Positions 1-8,362 are shown, numbered from the stretch's first letter. The stretch: 64,000 nt of DNA from Bradyrhizobium sp. 4 (GCF_023100905.1 NZ_CP064686.1:6324001-6388000), one strand, 5' to 3'. Program-made: numbers and translations. Notes: generated by a model not told the origin, from the letters alone.

Positions 1-10
1 CGACGAGGGA

Positions 11-631
11 ATGAAGGCCAAACACGGCTTCGTCGCGCGAAGCTTGGACTTTGCGCGCGAGCTCTGGCAGGTGCTGATCCGGCCGAGCTCGGTGTTCGGG
101 CTCGGCGTGCTGGTGCTGGCGGGCTTCATGGCCGGCGTGATCTTCTGGGGCGGCTTCAACACCGCGCTGGAATTGACCAACACCGAAAAATTTTGCACCG
201 GCTGCCACGAGATGAAGGACAACGTCTATGCCGAGCTGAAGTCGACCATCCACTTCGCCAATCGCTCCGGCGTGCGCGCGACCTGTCCGGACTGCCACGT
301 GCCGCACAACTGGACCGACAAGATCGCCCGCAAGATGCAGGCCTCCAAGGAGGTCTGGGGCAAGATCTTCGGCACGATCGACACCCGCGAGAAATTCCAG
401 GATCACCGGCTCGAGCTGGCGGCGCATGAATGGGCGCGCTTCAAGTCCAACGATTCGCTGGAATGCCGCAACTGCCACAGCGCCGATTCCATGGACATCA
501 CCAAGCAGTCGCCGCGGGCCTCGGTCGCGCACCAGCGCTTCCTCTTCACCAAGGAAAAGACCTGCATCGACTGCCACAAGGGCATCGCTCACCATCTGCC
601 CGACATGCGCGGCGTTCCCGGCTGGCAGTAG
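11..631 (+). CDS. napC: NapC/NirT-type tetraheme cytochrome c
   Basis: Membrane-anchored tetraheme quinol dehydrogenase that passes electrons from the quinol pool to the periplasmic nitrate reductase NapAB. Four heme-binding motifs are visible: CTGCH (62-66), CPDCH (92-96), CRNCH (152-156) and CIDCH (185-189). One N-terminal membrane anchor lies at about 29-49. The 206-residue length suits NapC. Only ten bases precede the ATG, so the start is likely but not proven; a GAGGGA lies directly before it. The rest of a nap operon would lie to the left, outside the window. NirT/TorC relatives share the fold, but the denitrification genes at 31-37 kb favour NapC. Confidence 0.88.
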   Translation: MKAKHGFVARSLDFARELWQVLIRPSSVFGLGVLVLAGFMAGVIFWGGFNTALELTNTEKFCTGCHEMKDNVYAELKSTIHFANRSGVRATCPDCHVPHNWTDKIARKMQASKEVWGKIFGTIDTREKFQDHRLELAAHEWARFKSNDSLECRNCHSADSMDITKQSPRASVAHQRFLFTKEKTCIDCHKGIAHHLPDMRGVPGWQ

Positions 632-719
632 GGCGCCCCGCCCGGCTTGAACCGGCGGTGCGAATGGTTAGTTTTGGGGCTGGCGAATCGCTCCGTTTCG
701 CCCCCTCCTCAAGACAGAC

Positions 720-1835
720 ATGGCCACATTCACCCCGCATCAGGATGCCGCGCTCAAGGCCGTTGGCGATTGGCTCAAGGCCAAGCCCGGCCGCAACGGT
801 ACGCCGCCGGTGTTCCGCCTGTTCGGCTATGCCGGCACCGGCAAGACCACGCTGGCGCGGCACATCGCCGACGGCGTCGACGGCGAGGTGAAGTTCGCCG
901 CCTTCACCGGCAAGGCGGCGCTGGTCATGCGCAACAAGGGCTGCGACGAAGCCTCCACCATCCATTCGCTGATCTACCGCACCCGCGAATCCGGCGAGGA
1001 GCAGCCGAGCTTCGAGCTGTGGGACGACGCCCCGGCGTCCAAAGCCAAGCTGATCGTGATCGACGAATGCTCGATGGTCGATGTCGAATTGGGCCGCGAC
1101 CTGATGTCGTTCGACTGCCCGCTGCTGGTGCTGGGCGATCCCGCGCAGTTGCCGCCGATCCAGGGCGGCGGCTTCTTCACCAATACCGAGCCGGACGCGA
1201 TGCTGACCGAGGTGCACCGCCAGGCCCAGGACGATCCGATCGTGCGGATGTCGATGGACGTCCGCGAGGGACGCGAGCTCAACATCGGGCGCTACGGCGA
1301 GAGCGAGGTGGTGTCGCGCAAGGAGCTCGATCCTGATCGCGTCATGGCCGCCGACCAGGTCCTGGTCGGACGCAACAACACGCGGCGCGCGTACAATATG
1401 CGGGTGCGTCAGCGCCAGAACATCGAGGACGTCTTCCCCGTCGCCGGCGACAAGCTCGTCTGCCTGCGCAACAATCGCAAGAAGGGCCTGTTCAACGGCG
1501 GGCTGTGGCGCGTGAAGTCGCGCAACACCTCGCGCTCGAAATCCCGCATTCTCAGCATGAGGCTGTCGCCGGACGAGGATCTCGGCCACAAGGTGACGAA
1601 GGTCTCGGTGCGTGCCGATTGCTTCGAGGGCGGCGTCGAGGCGATCGCCTGGGAGCAGCGCAAGCCCTATGACGAGTTCGACTACGGCTACGTGCTGACC
1701 GTGCACAAGTCGCAGGGCTCGCAATGGGACGACGTCGTGCTGTTCGACGAGAGCTTTGCGTTTCAGGAGAGCCGCGCGCGGTGGCTGTACACGGGCATCA
1801 CGCGGGCGGCGAAGCGGCTGAGCATTGTGGTTTAG
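720..1835 (+). CDS. RecD-like ATP-dependent DNA helicase (AAA_30 / UvrD_C_2)
   Basis: Superfamily 1 helicase-type ATPase of 371 residues. It has Walker A GYAGTGKTT (36-44), Walker B IDECSM (114-119), motif III GDPAQLPP (139-146), and C-terminal motifs V/VI VHKSQGSQWDD (near 330) and YTGITRA (near 360). This matches short stand-alone RecD-like helicases of alphaproteobacteria rather than RecBCD RecD, which is longer and works with RecB and RecC. It probably unwinds or remodels DNA in the cytoplasm; the substrate is unknown. It starts 88 bp after napC and seems functionally unrelated to it. Confidence 0.82.
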   Translation: MATFTPHQDAALKAVGDWLKAKPGRNGTPPVFRLFGYAGTGKTTLARHIADGVDGEVKFAAFTGKAALVMRNKGCDEASTIHSLIYRTRESGEEQPSFELWDDAPASKAKLIVIDECSMVDVELGRDLMSFDCPLLVLGDPAQLPPIQGGGFFTNTEPDAMLTEVHRQAQDDPIVRMSMDVREGRELNIGRYGESEVVSRKELDPDRVMAADQVLVGRNNTRRAYNMRVRQRQNIEDVFPVAGDKLVCLRNNRKKGLFNGGLWRVKSRNTSRSKSRILSMRLSPDEDLGHKVTKVSVRADCFEGGVEAIAWEQRKPYDEFDYGYVLTVHKSQGSQWDDVVLFDESFAFQESRARWLYTGITRAAKRLSIVV

Positions 1836-1836
1836 C

Positions 1837-1978
1837 CGTCGTCCCGGCGAAGGCCGGGACCCATACCGCGTCATCTATCCGTATTCGGCGGTCTTGGTAC
1901 CGAGGAAGGTTCGATCACTGTCAGTCTTCGCCAAACCACGCCCTGTGGCTATGGATCCCGGCCTCTGCCGGGACGACA
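1837..1978. repeat. MITE-like intergenic element with inverted ends
   Basis: The left end (1837-1865) and right end (1950-1977) are imperfect inverted repeats of about 28 bp, each built around a CCCGGC...GCCGGGA hairpin, and they enclose about 85 bp of non-coding DNA. It starts just after the helicase stop codon. Such palindromic elements are common between genes of Bradyrhizobium-type genomes (general knowledge). It may also end helicase transcription. Confidence 0.6.
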
Positions 1979-2018
1979 CCTAATGTGAGGGGACGAAGAT
2001 GCGCCCCATAAGCAGCCT

Positions 2019-3716
2019 TCACTTCCCCGCGACGAAATAAAAATCCTCGCGGCCCGGCGGCGAGCCGTAGGAAAACGGCTGCTGCACGTGCTTGGTCACA
2101 AGCCAGACGTCGTCGCGGACGATGTCGAACAGTTTTCGGATCTCGACGCGCGGCATCTTGATTTCGCGAGCGAGCGCGGTGGCGAACGGACTGTCGGCGC
2201 CGCCGTCGCCGTCCATCGCGGTCTCGCCGTGCTTGGCGGCGTAGACCACCATGAAGCCGGCGCCGGGCTCGATGTTGGAAAAGCCCTTGTCCACCAGCTT
2301 GAGCGACAGCGTGCGCTGCATGGTCGGCGCGAACGGATTGTCGCGGCAGGCATCCAGCATGACCAGACGCACTTTTCGCGCAGCGCCCACCGCCGCGATC
2401 ACCTGCTCCAGCGCAACCGCCTGGGTCTCGGCGTCCTTGTCGGCGGCGAGCTTGGCATCGACGGGAACGAGATAATTGACGCCGCCGATCTCGAACCCGT
2501 GGCCGGCGTAATAGACCACCGCCCAATCGGCCTTCTCTGCCTCGGCCGCAAACGTCTGCAACGCTTCGAAGAACTTGTCGCGGGTGAGGTCGCTGACGGA
2601 TATCACGGTCTGAAAGCCGACATCGCGTAGCGCGGCTGCGATCATTTTCGAGTCGCGTGGCGGATTGGGCAAGGTGTGGACGTTCTTGTAGGCGCCGTTC
2701 CCGATCACCAGCGCCACACGGCGCCCCGTAGATCCGGCTGGCGCCTGCGGGGTCAGTGCGGCCAATCGCTCCTGCGCGATCGCGCGGGCACGCGCGACGT
2801 CGAGCTCGTCGAACTTCGTCAGCGAATAGGCCGCCGCACGATAGTCGACACGAGCCTGGGCGAGGTCCTTCTTGCGCTCGTAGATCTGGCCGCGACCCGA
2901 ATGTGCCCGGACATTGTTCGGGTTGATCTGGATCGCAATGTTGTAGTCCTTCAGCGCAGCGTCGAGATCGCCCTTCAGCATGTTGACGTCGGCGCGATTG
3001 TTGATCGCGTACACGTTCTTCGGTTGCTTCTCGATCAGGCCGTTGCAGTCGGCGAAGGCCTGGTCGTACTTGCCCATCATGCCGTAGGTGATGCAGCGGT
3101 TGGCGGTGATCTGCTGCGCGCCCGGTTCGATCTTCTCTGCCTCCGCGAAATCGGCGATCGCGCCGTCAAAATCCTGCATCAGCGTGCGCACGCGGGCGCG
3201 GTTGGTGTAGCCGAGCAGGAATTTTGGCGCGTATTTGATCGACAGGTTGAAATCGTCGAGCGCGCTTTGCAGCGCCCCCCGGCGCAACTGGATGATGCCG
3301 CGGTTGTTGTAGGGGACACCGTAGGTCGGGCGCTTCTGGAGCGCGAGGTTGTAGTCCGTCATCGCATGGTCGTCCTGGCCCGTCCGCTCATAGGCGAGGC
3401 CGCGCAAATTGAGCGTGACGACGTTGTCGGGATCGAGGTCGACGGCCATGGACAAGGTCTCGATGGCATGGACGTAGTCGCGCTTGTTGATCAGCGTATT
3501 GCCGCGCACGGAAAGCGCGACGGCCTTGTCCTTGCCGATGAGGCGGTCGGCGTTGAGCAAATTGTCGCAGGCTTGCGCCCTCGCCTGCGCATCCGCCTGG
3601 CGGTCGCGGCAAATGGCAAGGTCGTCGCCGGGTTTCGGATCGGCCGCCGCGATCGAGCTCCAGCCGGCCAGGATGGCGAGCACGGCGACGAGGGTCAGGG
3701 ATACGACGCGCAGCAT
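2019..3716 (-). CDS. Exported TPR protein with caspase-like (peptidase C14) domain
   Basis: A 565-residue protein with an N-terminal signal peptide (cleavage near residue 25), a series of tetratricopeptide repeats (about 65-300), and a C-terminal caspase-fold domain (about 325-560). The His-Cys dyad is visible: YYAGHGFEIGG (His near 406) and LDACRDNPF (Cys near 457). Bacterial orthocaspases of this type cleave after basic residues or serve as scaffolds; the substrate is unknown. The TPR part probably recruits a partner in the periplasm. It is monocistronic and divergent from msrA. Confidence 0.82.
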   Translation of the reverse strand: MLRVVSLTLVAVLAILAGWSSIAAADPKPGDDLAICRDRQADAQARAQACDNLLNADRLIGKDKAVALSVRGNTLINKRDYVHAIETLSMAVDLDPDNVVTLNLRGLAYERTGQDDHAMTDYNLALQKRPTYGVPYNNRGIIQLRRGALQSALDDFNLSIKYAPKFLLGYTNRARVRTLMQDFDGAIADFAEAEKIEPGAQQITANRCITYGMMGKYDQAFADCNGLIEKQPKNVYAINNRADVNMLKGDLDAALKDYNIAIQINPNNVRAHSGRGQIYERKKDLAQARVDYRAAAYSLTKFDELDVARARAIAQERLAALTPQAPAGSTGRRVALVIGNGAYKNVHTLPNPPRDSKMIAAALRDVGFQTVISVSDLTRDKFFEALQTFAAEAEKADWAVVYYAGHGFEIGGVNYLVPVDAKLAADKDAETQAVALEQVIAAVGAARKVRLVMLDACRDNPFAPTMQRTLSLKLVDKGFSNIEPGAGFMVVYAAKHGETAMDGDGGADSPFATALAREIKMPRVEIRKLFDIVRDDVWLVTKHVQQPFSYGSPPGREDFYFVAGK

Positions 3717-3960
3717 GTTGTCAGGTCAGCTCCAGCCATCATTCTTTAGGTCGATCACCGATCGCGCCGGTTCATCTAGCGCGGAGTTCCTATCCTCGCC
3801 AAGCCGGGCCGCTCCAGGCGGCGCGTTTCACAGACTCGTGTCCGTCCGGCCGTAACAATCGCCCGGCCGGCCCGTATCTCGAATGTCCGAAAATGCCGGG
3901 CAGGCTGTTCGCCCGGCCCCAACCGCCCTAGACTGTCAGACCTTCCGAAAGAGGATCGCC

Positions 3961-4665
3961 ATGCGCCGACCTGCCATCCTGTCCCTGCTCGCCGCAACCA
4001 CCGCCCTGACGCTGGCCTTTGCCGCGCCGACCCGGGCCGCAGAGGATGCGGTCGTGATCCCCGCTCCCGCCGTTGACGCGGCGCCCGCAAGCGGGATCCA
4101 GACCGCCGTGATCGCCGGCGGCTGCTTCTGGGGCGTGCAGGGCGTGTTCCAGCACACCGCAGGCGTCGTCAACGCGGTCTCCGGCTATGCCGGCGGCACC
4201 AAGGCGACGGCCGACTACCAGACCGTCTCGAGCGGCCGGACCGGCCACGCGGAATCGGTCGAGATCAAATACGACCCGAAGAAGATCTCCTACGGCAAGA
4301 TCCTGCAGATCTACTTCTCGGTGGCGCACGACCCGACCCAGCTCAACCGGCAGGGCCCCGACTCCGGCACGCAATATCGCTCGGCGATCTTCACCACCTC
4401 CGACGAGCAGAAGAAGGTGGCCGAGGCCTATATCACCCAGCTCAACGGCGCCAAGGTCTTCAATAAGCCGATCGCGACCAAGGTCGGCGCGCTGGAGGCG
4501 TTCTATCCGGCGGAGGCCTATCACCAGGATTATCTGACGCTGCACCCGAACCAGCCCTACATCGCCTACAACGACCTTCCGAAGGTCGAGAACCTGAAAA
4601 AGCTGTTCGCGGATAACTATATCGAGAAACCGACGCTGGTGAGCGCCAGCAAGGCAACCAACTGA
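3961..4665 (+). CDS. msrA: Peptide methionine sulfoxide reductase MsrA, exported form
   Basis: Reduces the S-epimer of methionine sulfoxide in proteins. The GGCFWG motif carries the catalytic Cys55. From the ATG at 3961, preceded by AAGAGGAT, the protein starts with a clear signal peptide (cleavage near residue 26), so it should act in the periplasm. An in-frame start at 3883 would bury the signal sequence and is not preferred. Cys55 is the only cysteine in the 234 residues, making this a 1-Cys MsrA that needs an outside thiol for recycling. msrB follows 43 bp downstream. Confidence 0.92.
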   Translation: MRRPAILSLLAATTALTLAFAAPTRAAEDAVVIPAPAVDAAPASGIQTAVIAGGCFWGVQGVFQHTAGVVNAVSGYAGGTKATADYQTVSSGRTGHAESVEIKYDPKKISYGKILQIYFSVAHDPTQLNRQGPDSGTQYRSAIFTTSDEQKKVAEAYITQLNGAKVFNKPIATKVGALEAFYPAEAYHQDYLTLHPNQPYIAYNDLPKVENLKKLFADNYIEKPTLVSASKATN

Positions 4666-4708
4666 TCGCAAGATCACTGAACAAGATCATCGAAAAAACG
4701 GGAGACCC

Positions 4709-5128
4709 ATGCCCGACACCAAGACGAAAACCACGGACGACAAGGTCATCAAGAGCGAACAGCAATGGCGCAGCGAGTTGTCGCCGATGCAATACGCAGT
4801 GCTGCGCGAGAAGGCGACCGAGCGTCCCTTCTCCGGCGAATATGAGCAGGACCACCGCGCCGGCACCTATACCTGCGCCGGCTGCGGCAATGTGCTGTTC
4901 GAGTCCGACGCGAAGTTCGATTCCGGCTGCGGCTGGCCCAGCTTCACCCAGCCCGCCGTCGAGGGCCATATCGACGAGGAGCGGGACGTCAGCCACGGCA
5001 TGGTCCGCACCGAGGTGCTGTGCGCCAAGTGCAGCGGCCATCTCGGCCATGTCTTCCCCGACGGCCCGGGGCCGACGGGCTTGCGTTACTGCATCAATTC
5101 CGCGGCGCTGAAGCTCGAACCTAAATAA
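4709..5128 (+). CDS. msrB: Peptide methionine (R)-S-oxide reductase MsrB
   Basis: Reduces the R-epimer of methionine sulfoxide. Zinc is held by CAGC (56-59) and CAKC (105-108), the resolving cysteine is in GCGWPSF (Cys74), and the catalytic cysteine is in RYCINSAAL (Cys128). All expected MsrB residues are present in 139 residues. There is no signal peptide, so it is predicted to be cytoplasmic although its operon partner MsrA is predicted to be exported. A long perfect hairpin follows the stop codon. Confidence 0.95.
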   Translation: MPDTKTKTTDDKVIKSEQQWRSELSPMQYAVLREKATERPFSGEYEQDHRAGTYTCAGCGNVLFESDAKFDSGCGWPSFTQPAVEGHIDEERDVSHGMVRTEVLCAKCSGHLGHVFPDGPGPTGLRYCINSAALKLEPK

Positions 5129-5134
5129 ACCTTG

Positions 5135-5184
5135 CGCGCCGCCGGGTTCCGTCATGGAACCCGGCGGCGCGATGTGCTTTTCTT
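5135..5184 (+). terminator. Strong hairpin after msrB
   Basis: A 16-bp perfect stem (CGCGCCGCCGGGTTCC at 5135-5150 with its complement at 5156-5171) has a 5-nt loop and is followed by a weak T-rich stretch (gcttttctt). It probably ends the msrAB transcript. Confidence 0.7.
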
Positions 5185-5234
5185 ACCTCGTGGTGCGGCC
5201 GGCTGGCGTTGCCGCGGCCGCCAGGGAGGATGCC

Positions 5235-5399
5235 ATGACGCTTGGGACCATCCTGATCATCCTGGTGATCATTTATCTCGTCGGCGGCCTGTCGGGCCGC
5301 GTCGGTGGCTACGGCTACGGAATGGGTCATTCCGGCATGGGGATCGGCGGCCTTGTCCTGGTGGTGCTGCTCGTGCTGCTGCTCCTTGGCAAGCTGTAA
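5235..5399 (+). CDS. DUF3309-like small membrane protein
   Basis: A 54-residue protein: hydrophobic segment, Gly/Tyr/Met-rich hinge (GGYGYGMGHSGMG), then a second hydrophobic segment ending in KL. This pattern resembles the short DUF3309 family of proteobacteria. The ATG at 5235 is preceded by GGGAGGATGCC. An upstream in-frame start at 5154 would lie inside the msrB terminator hairpin and is rejected. Function unknown. Confidence 0.7.
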   Translation: MTLGTILIILVIIYLVGGLSGRVGGYGYGMGHSGMGIGGLVLVVLLVLLLLGKL

Positions 5400-5610
5400 A
5401 CCATTCAAGCCACTGACATTGTTGTCATTTTCGGCCCTGCGGAGCTGCCATGCGCGGATTCATCATCTCGCATCGCGGGGGTCGCAATTTTGTCAAAACG
5501 GGCTATATTAGAGGACGAAAATGACATGTGCGGCGCCCACTCAATCGTGGCCTCTGCCCGTCCCAACCCCACGCGCTTAAAGCCCCAGAGAGATCACGAG
5601 GTCTTTGACC

Positions 5611-5904
5611 ATGCGTCCACTGCGTCCGTTCAACTTCAACACTTCCGCCGAACTCTTCCCCGCTGCGATCCGCAAGAAGAAGCGTGCAGGCTTCACCTAT
5701 CGCCGGTTCGGCACCGCGGCCGAAGCCGTGCAGTTCGCGATGGAGCAGTTGCCGACGGATTCGCTGAACGGCGCCTATCTCCAGGTCGAGGAAGCGCGCT
5801 TCGATCAGAACGGTATCCGCTCGCTTTATGAGAGCGAAGCCTTCCCGCTGCCCCGTCACCGCAAGCCGGTGGAAGCCAGCACCGACGCTGCCGACGCGGC
5901 GTAA
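5611..5904 (+). CDS. Conserved hypothetical protein, 97 aa
   Basis: A soluble protein of 97 residues that starts MRPLRPFNF and is rich in basic and aromatic residues (KKKRAGFTYRRFGTA). No signal peptide or membrane segment. I do not recognise a functional family. Typical codon use, an ATG start and a good terminator just after the stop support it as real. A TTG two codons upstream is a possible alternative start. The preceding 211 bp hold no other convincing gene. Confidence 0.6.
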   Translation: MRPLRPFNFNTSAELFPAAIRKKKRAGFTYRRFGTAAEAVQFAMEQLPTDSLNGAYLQVEEARFDQNGIRSLYESEAFPLPRHRKPVEASTDAADAA

Positions 5905-5928
5905 GTTTTCGCTCCGATGTGCGCTGAG

Positions 5929-5960
5929 AGCGCGACGGCCGAAAGGCTGTCGCGCTTTTT
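5929..5960 (+). terminator. Rho-independent terminator
   Basis: A 12-bp stem AGCGCGACGGCC / GGCTGTCGCGCT with one G-T pair and a GAAA tetraloop, followed by TTTT. It sits between two convergent genes (ends 5904 and 5976) and may serve both. Confidence 0.85.
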
Positions 5961-5975
5961 GCGTTTTGGGGCGCG

Positions 5976-6533
5976 TCAGATGCGCGGCTGCTTGTCGAGC
6001 CAGCGGCGGAGCAGACGCACGTTGCGCATGTTGGCACGGAACATGACGTCAAAGGCGTCGCCCGCGAACGGCACGATGCCGACGACGCCGTCGAGGGCGA
6101 CATTGCCGAGCATGCGCGCGGTGATGTACCAGGGCGCCCCGAGCGCCCTCGCCTCTCGCACCAGCCAGAGCGAGATCGCGGTGGTGATGATGTCGCCGAC
6201 GACGGGGATCAGTCCGATCAAGCCGTCGATGCCATAGCGGATATTGGTTCCGGGCAGTACGAAGGCGACGTCGAGCAGCTTTGCGATCGCCTCGATCCGC
6301 GCGATCCGCTGCTCGCGCGTCAGATTGCCGAACGGGTTGCCGGCGAAGGGACTGTCCTTCCCGAACTCGAAGCGAAACTCGCGAAAGCCCTGCTCGAGCG
6401 TTTCGGGCCGGATCTCGTGACCATCCTGATCGATGATCGGCCCACGCCCCTCGGTGCCCGAAGAGGCCGGACCCGGGCGGCTTCCCGAACGGGAGCGACG
6501 CGGAGCAAGAATATCGTCATCGGACATGGTCAT
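5976..6533 (-). CDS. DUF4112 domain protein
   Basis: A 185-residue protein with an acidic/basic N-terminal tail followed by the DUF4112 core: LLDVAFVLPGTNIRYGIDGLIGLIPVVGD, two amphipathic or membrane-associated helices, then VGIVPFAGDAFDVMFRAN near the C-terminus. Function unknown; probably membrane associated. The ATG at 6533 (or 6527) is preferred over a more upstream start at 6632, which would run into the neighbouring gene. It lies 61 bp downstream of the next membrane-protein gene on the same strand and may be co-transcribed with it. Confidence 0.75.
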   Translation of the reverse strand: MTMSDDDILAPRRSRSGSRPGPASSGTEGRGPIIDQDGHEIRPETLEQGFREFRFEFGKDSPFAGNPFGNLTREQRIARIEAIAKLLDVAFVLPGTNIRYGIDGLIGLIPVVGDIITTAISLWLVREARALGAPWYITARMLGNVALDGVVGIVPFAGDAFDVMFRANMRNVRLLRRWLDKQPRI

Positions 6534-6594
6534 GGCCTGTAGGGAACGCGCCAGCGCGGCGGAGGTTGCTGCGGCGTGATCGAAGGTCGCGCCC

Positions 6595-7020
6595 TCAAGT
6601 CTGTGCTGCCGCCGGCTGCGGCTCCGCGACATATCTATGCACGAGCCAGGATGAAATCACCGCCGGCACGAACCCGACGAGGCCGTACAGGATGAACTGC
6701 ACCGCGCCCGAGTCCGGACCGCGCGAGCTGTAGGTCAGCGAGGCCAGGATGAAGGCGAACACGCCGACCAGCAGCATCCGCAGCACCGGGCCGATCCGGC
6801 GGATGTGGACCAGGATATCGTCGACTGCACCGATCATCAGCGAGGGCAGGAAGCCGAACAGATAACTGTATTGCAGGGATTTGAAGAACACCGCGAACAG
6901 CTTGCCGACTTCAGCGAGACTGGTCTGGGTCCAATAGCCGGACTGATAGGTCGTCGTCAGCAGCAGCAGGAACCCGCCCACGAACGGGCCGACCAGCGCA
7001 AACACGAGATAGCGTTTCAT
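6595..7020 (-). CDS. Integral membrane protein, unknown function (DUF5413-like)
   Basis: 141 residues with about four hydrophobic segments (6-25, 38-62, 80-97, 107-127), separated by short polar loops. The start MKRYLVFALVGPFVGGF and overall pattern resemble a small membrane protein family restricted to Bradyrhizobium relatives, which I recall as DUF5413; the name is from memory and uncertain. It has no catalytic motif. Confidence 0.65.
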   Translation of the reverse strand: MKRYLVFALVGPFVGGFLLLLTTTYQSGYWTQTSLAEVGKLFAVFFKSLQYSYLFGFLPSLMIGAVDDILVHIRRIGPVLRMLLVGVFAFILASLTYSSRGPDSGAVQFILYGLVGFVPAVISSWLVHRYVAEPQPAAAQT

Positions 7021-7163
7021 CAGGCACCCTCATCCTTCGCCCCGTTATAGCAGCGCCGCGGGAACCTTGAATAGCGGGGGGACGGGCTCTGCGCTGGGAA
7101 CAAGCGGCATAGCGACGAGTTCAGACAGGACTTGAAACTCACCTGTCAGATTTGGAGCCGCCG

Positions 7164-7409
7164 ATGTCCCGCAAACTGTTCTTCCTGGCGACGATCGCAC
7201 TGACGGCCGTGAGCGGCCTGTCGAACGCGCCCGCCCTCGCACAAGGCCATATGGGTTCACCGCAGGAGCAGAAGGCCTGTTCGCGGGACGCCTCGCGCTT
7301 CTGCCGCAAGGACCTCGGCAACGACATGGCGGTGCAAGGCTGCTTGCAAGCCAACAGGGCCAAGCTGTCGCGGTCTTGCAGCAAGGTGTTTCAGAGCCAC
7401 GGCATGTGA
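7164..7409 (+). CDS. Small secreted cysteine-rich protein
   Basis: 81 residues. A signal peptide (MSRKLFFLATIALTAVSG..., cleavage after ALA near 25) is followed by a mature domain with four cysteines in the pattern C-x6-C-x14-C-x8-C (ACSRDASRFC, QGCLQANRAKLSRSC). The spacing resembles the cysteine-rich repeat of Golgi GLG1-type proteins, found in small rhizobial exported proteins. The ATG has GGAG seven bases upstream. Its paralogue is at 7934. Function unknown; the disulfides suggest a periplasmic location. Confidence 0.7.
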   Translation: MSRKLFFLATIALTAVSGLSNAPALAQGHMGSPQEQKACSRDASRFCRKDLGNDMAVQGCLQANRAKLSRSCSKVFQSHGM

Positions 7410-7446
7410 GGACCGGAACCATCCCCGGCGAACGGAGAGTGAAGCC

Positions 7447-7674
7447 ATGTTGCGCGACGAACAGCTCTCGATCCTGAGGGACATCAGCCAATCCATCGCC
7501 TTTGCCGACGACCGGCACGGCAAGATAGGCGAGCTGATCGCCGACGGTTACGTGATGAAGGACGGCGATCTGTTCGAGCTCACGGCAAAGGGCGTTACGG
7601 CTGTCGAGGAGCACGCGGCGCTTGGCGCAAGCGATGCGGAACAAGCGAGCGTATCCTCCGATCGGTTGATCTGA
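7447..7674 (+). CDS. Small hypothetical protein, possible winged-helix fold
   Basis: 75 residues, cytoplasmic. The middle (IGELIADGYVMKDGDLFELTAKGVTAVEE) has the wing-like pattern of small winged-helix proteins that end in L-T-x-K-G. The ribosome site is GGAGAG. It starts 37 bp after the Cys-rich gene. Function not recognised; DNA binding is only an inference from the fold pattern. Confidence 0.55.
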   Translation: MLRDEQLSILRDISQSIAFADDRHGKIGELIADGYVMKDGDLFELTAKGVTAVEEHAALGASDAEQASVSSDRLI

Positions 7675-7933
7675 TCGCACGCGAGTCGCATTGTGCGTGA
7701 CGTGCGCGCAACAATTGCGAATTCCTTTTCGCCTGCCATTGCGGCCGCGTGACAATGGCGCATACTTGATTCGGGCGGCGCAGCACTTTTCGATTCGAAC
7801 ATCACGAGAGATCGAGCGACCACATGCGGGATTGAGGTCCCGGCGTGAAGGCTGTGACATGCGGCAGGTCAAGCCGCGTGCGGCGCCCCAAAACCAAGTG
7901 GCTCAACCCACGGAACTCGGGGACGCATTCCGC

Positions 7934-8206
7934 ATGACACGCTACCAGACCATCGCAACTCTCTTCGCCGTCACAACCGCAGCCATCGCATTCCAGACAT
8001 CGCCCGGCCTTTCCTTCTCGTCCGAAGCGCAGCAGATGTGCTCCGGCGATGCCATGCGGCTGTGCTCCAGTGAGATCCCCGACATCCCCAGGATCAGGGC
8101 CTGCATGGTGCAGAAGAAAGCTCAGGTCAGCCCGGGCTGTCGCGCCGTAATGGACCGCGAGCACGCCGCCGCGACATCGCGCAAGCGGGAAGCGACGGCG
8201 CAGTAG
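7934..8206 (+). CDS. Small secreted cysteine-rich protein, paralogue
   Basis: 90 residues from the ATG at 7934: a hydrophobic signal sequence (residues 7-27), then MCSGDAMRLCSSE...RACMVQKKAQVSPGC, which keeps the four-cysteine layout of the protein at 7164. In-frame starts further upstream (for example 7859) would place 25 polar residues before the signal peptide and are not favoured. The 259 bp before it hold no other supported gene. Function unknown. Confidence 0.62.
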   Translation: MTRYQTIATLFAVTTAAIAFQTSPGLSFSSEAQQMCSGDAMRLCSSEIPDIPRIRACMVQKKAQVSPGCRAVMDREHAAATSRKREATAQ

Positions 8207-8221
8207 AGACAGCGTAGCCGG

Positions 8222-8335
8222 CCGTCCTTCGAGACGCCCGCCCAAGGGCGGGCCCTCAGGATGAGGTCTCGTTTCGCGGCGAGATATCAAACCCTCATGG
8301 TGAGGAGCCCGCCAAGGCGGGCGTCTCGAACCATG
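8222..8335. repeat. Palindromic intergenic repeat
   Basis: Two halves (about 8229-8266 and 8291-8335) both contain GAGACGCCCGCC / GGCGGGCGTCTCG with CCTCAGGATGAGG-like and CTCATGGTGAGGAG segments, forming a large imperfect inverted repeat. This layout matches a high-copy intergenic element known from Bradyrhizobium-type genomes. It lies between convergent genes. Confidence 0.6.
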
Positions 8336-8362
8336 CGGGCCGAGGTCTCACGGAGCAGAGAT

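Noticed and set aside
546..1874. 442-codon minus-strand frame opposite the RecD-like helicase
   Set aside because: The plus-strand helicase has all motor motifs; the antisense translation has none.
2019..3716. Caspase protein as part of a phage-defence system
   Set aside because: It carries a signal peptide and has no defence-type partner genes beside it.
7859..7933. Extended start for the second Cys-rich protein
   Set aside because: It would put a 25-residue polar segment in front of a good signal peptide.
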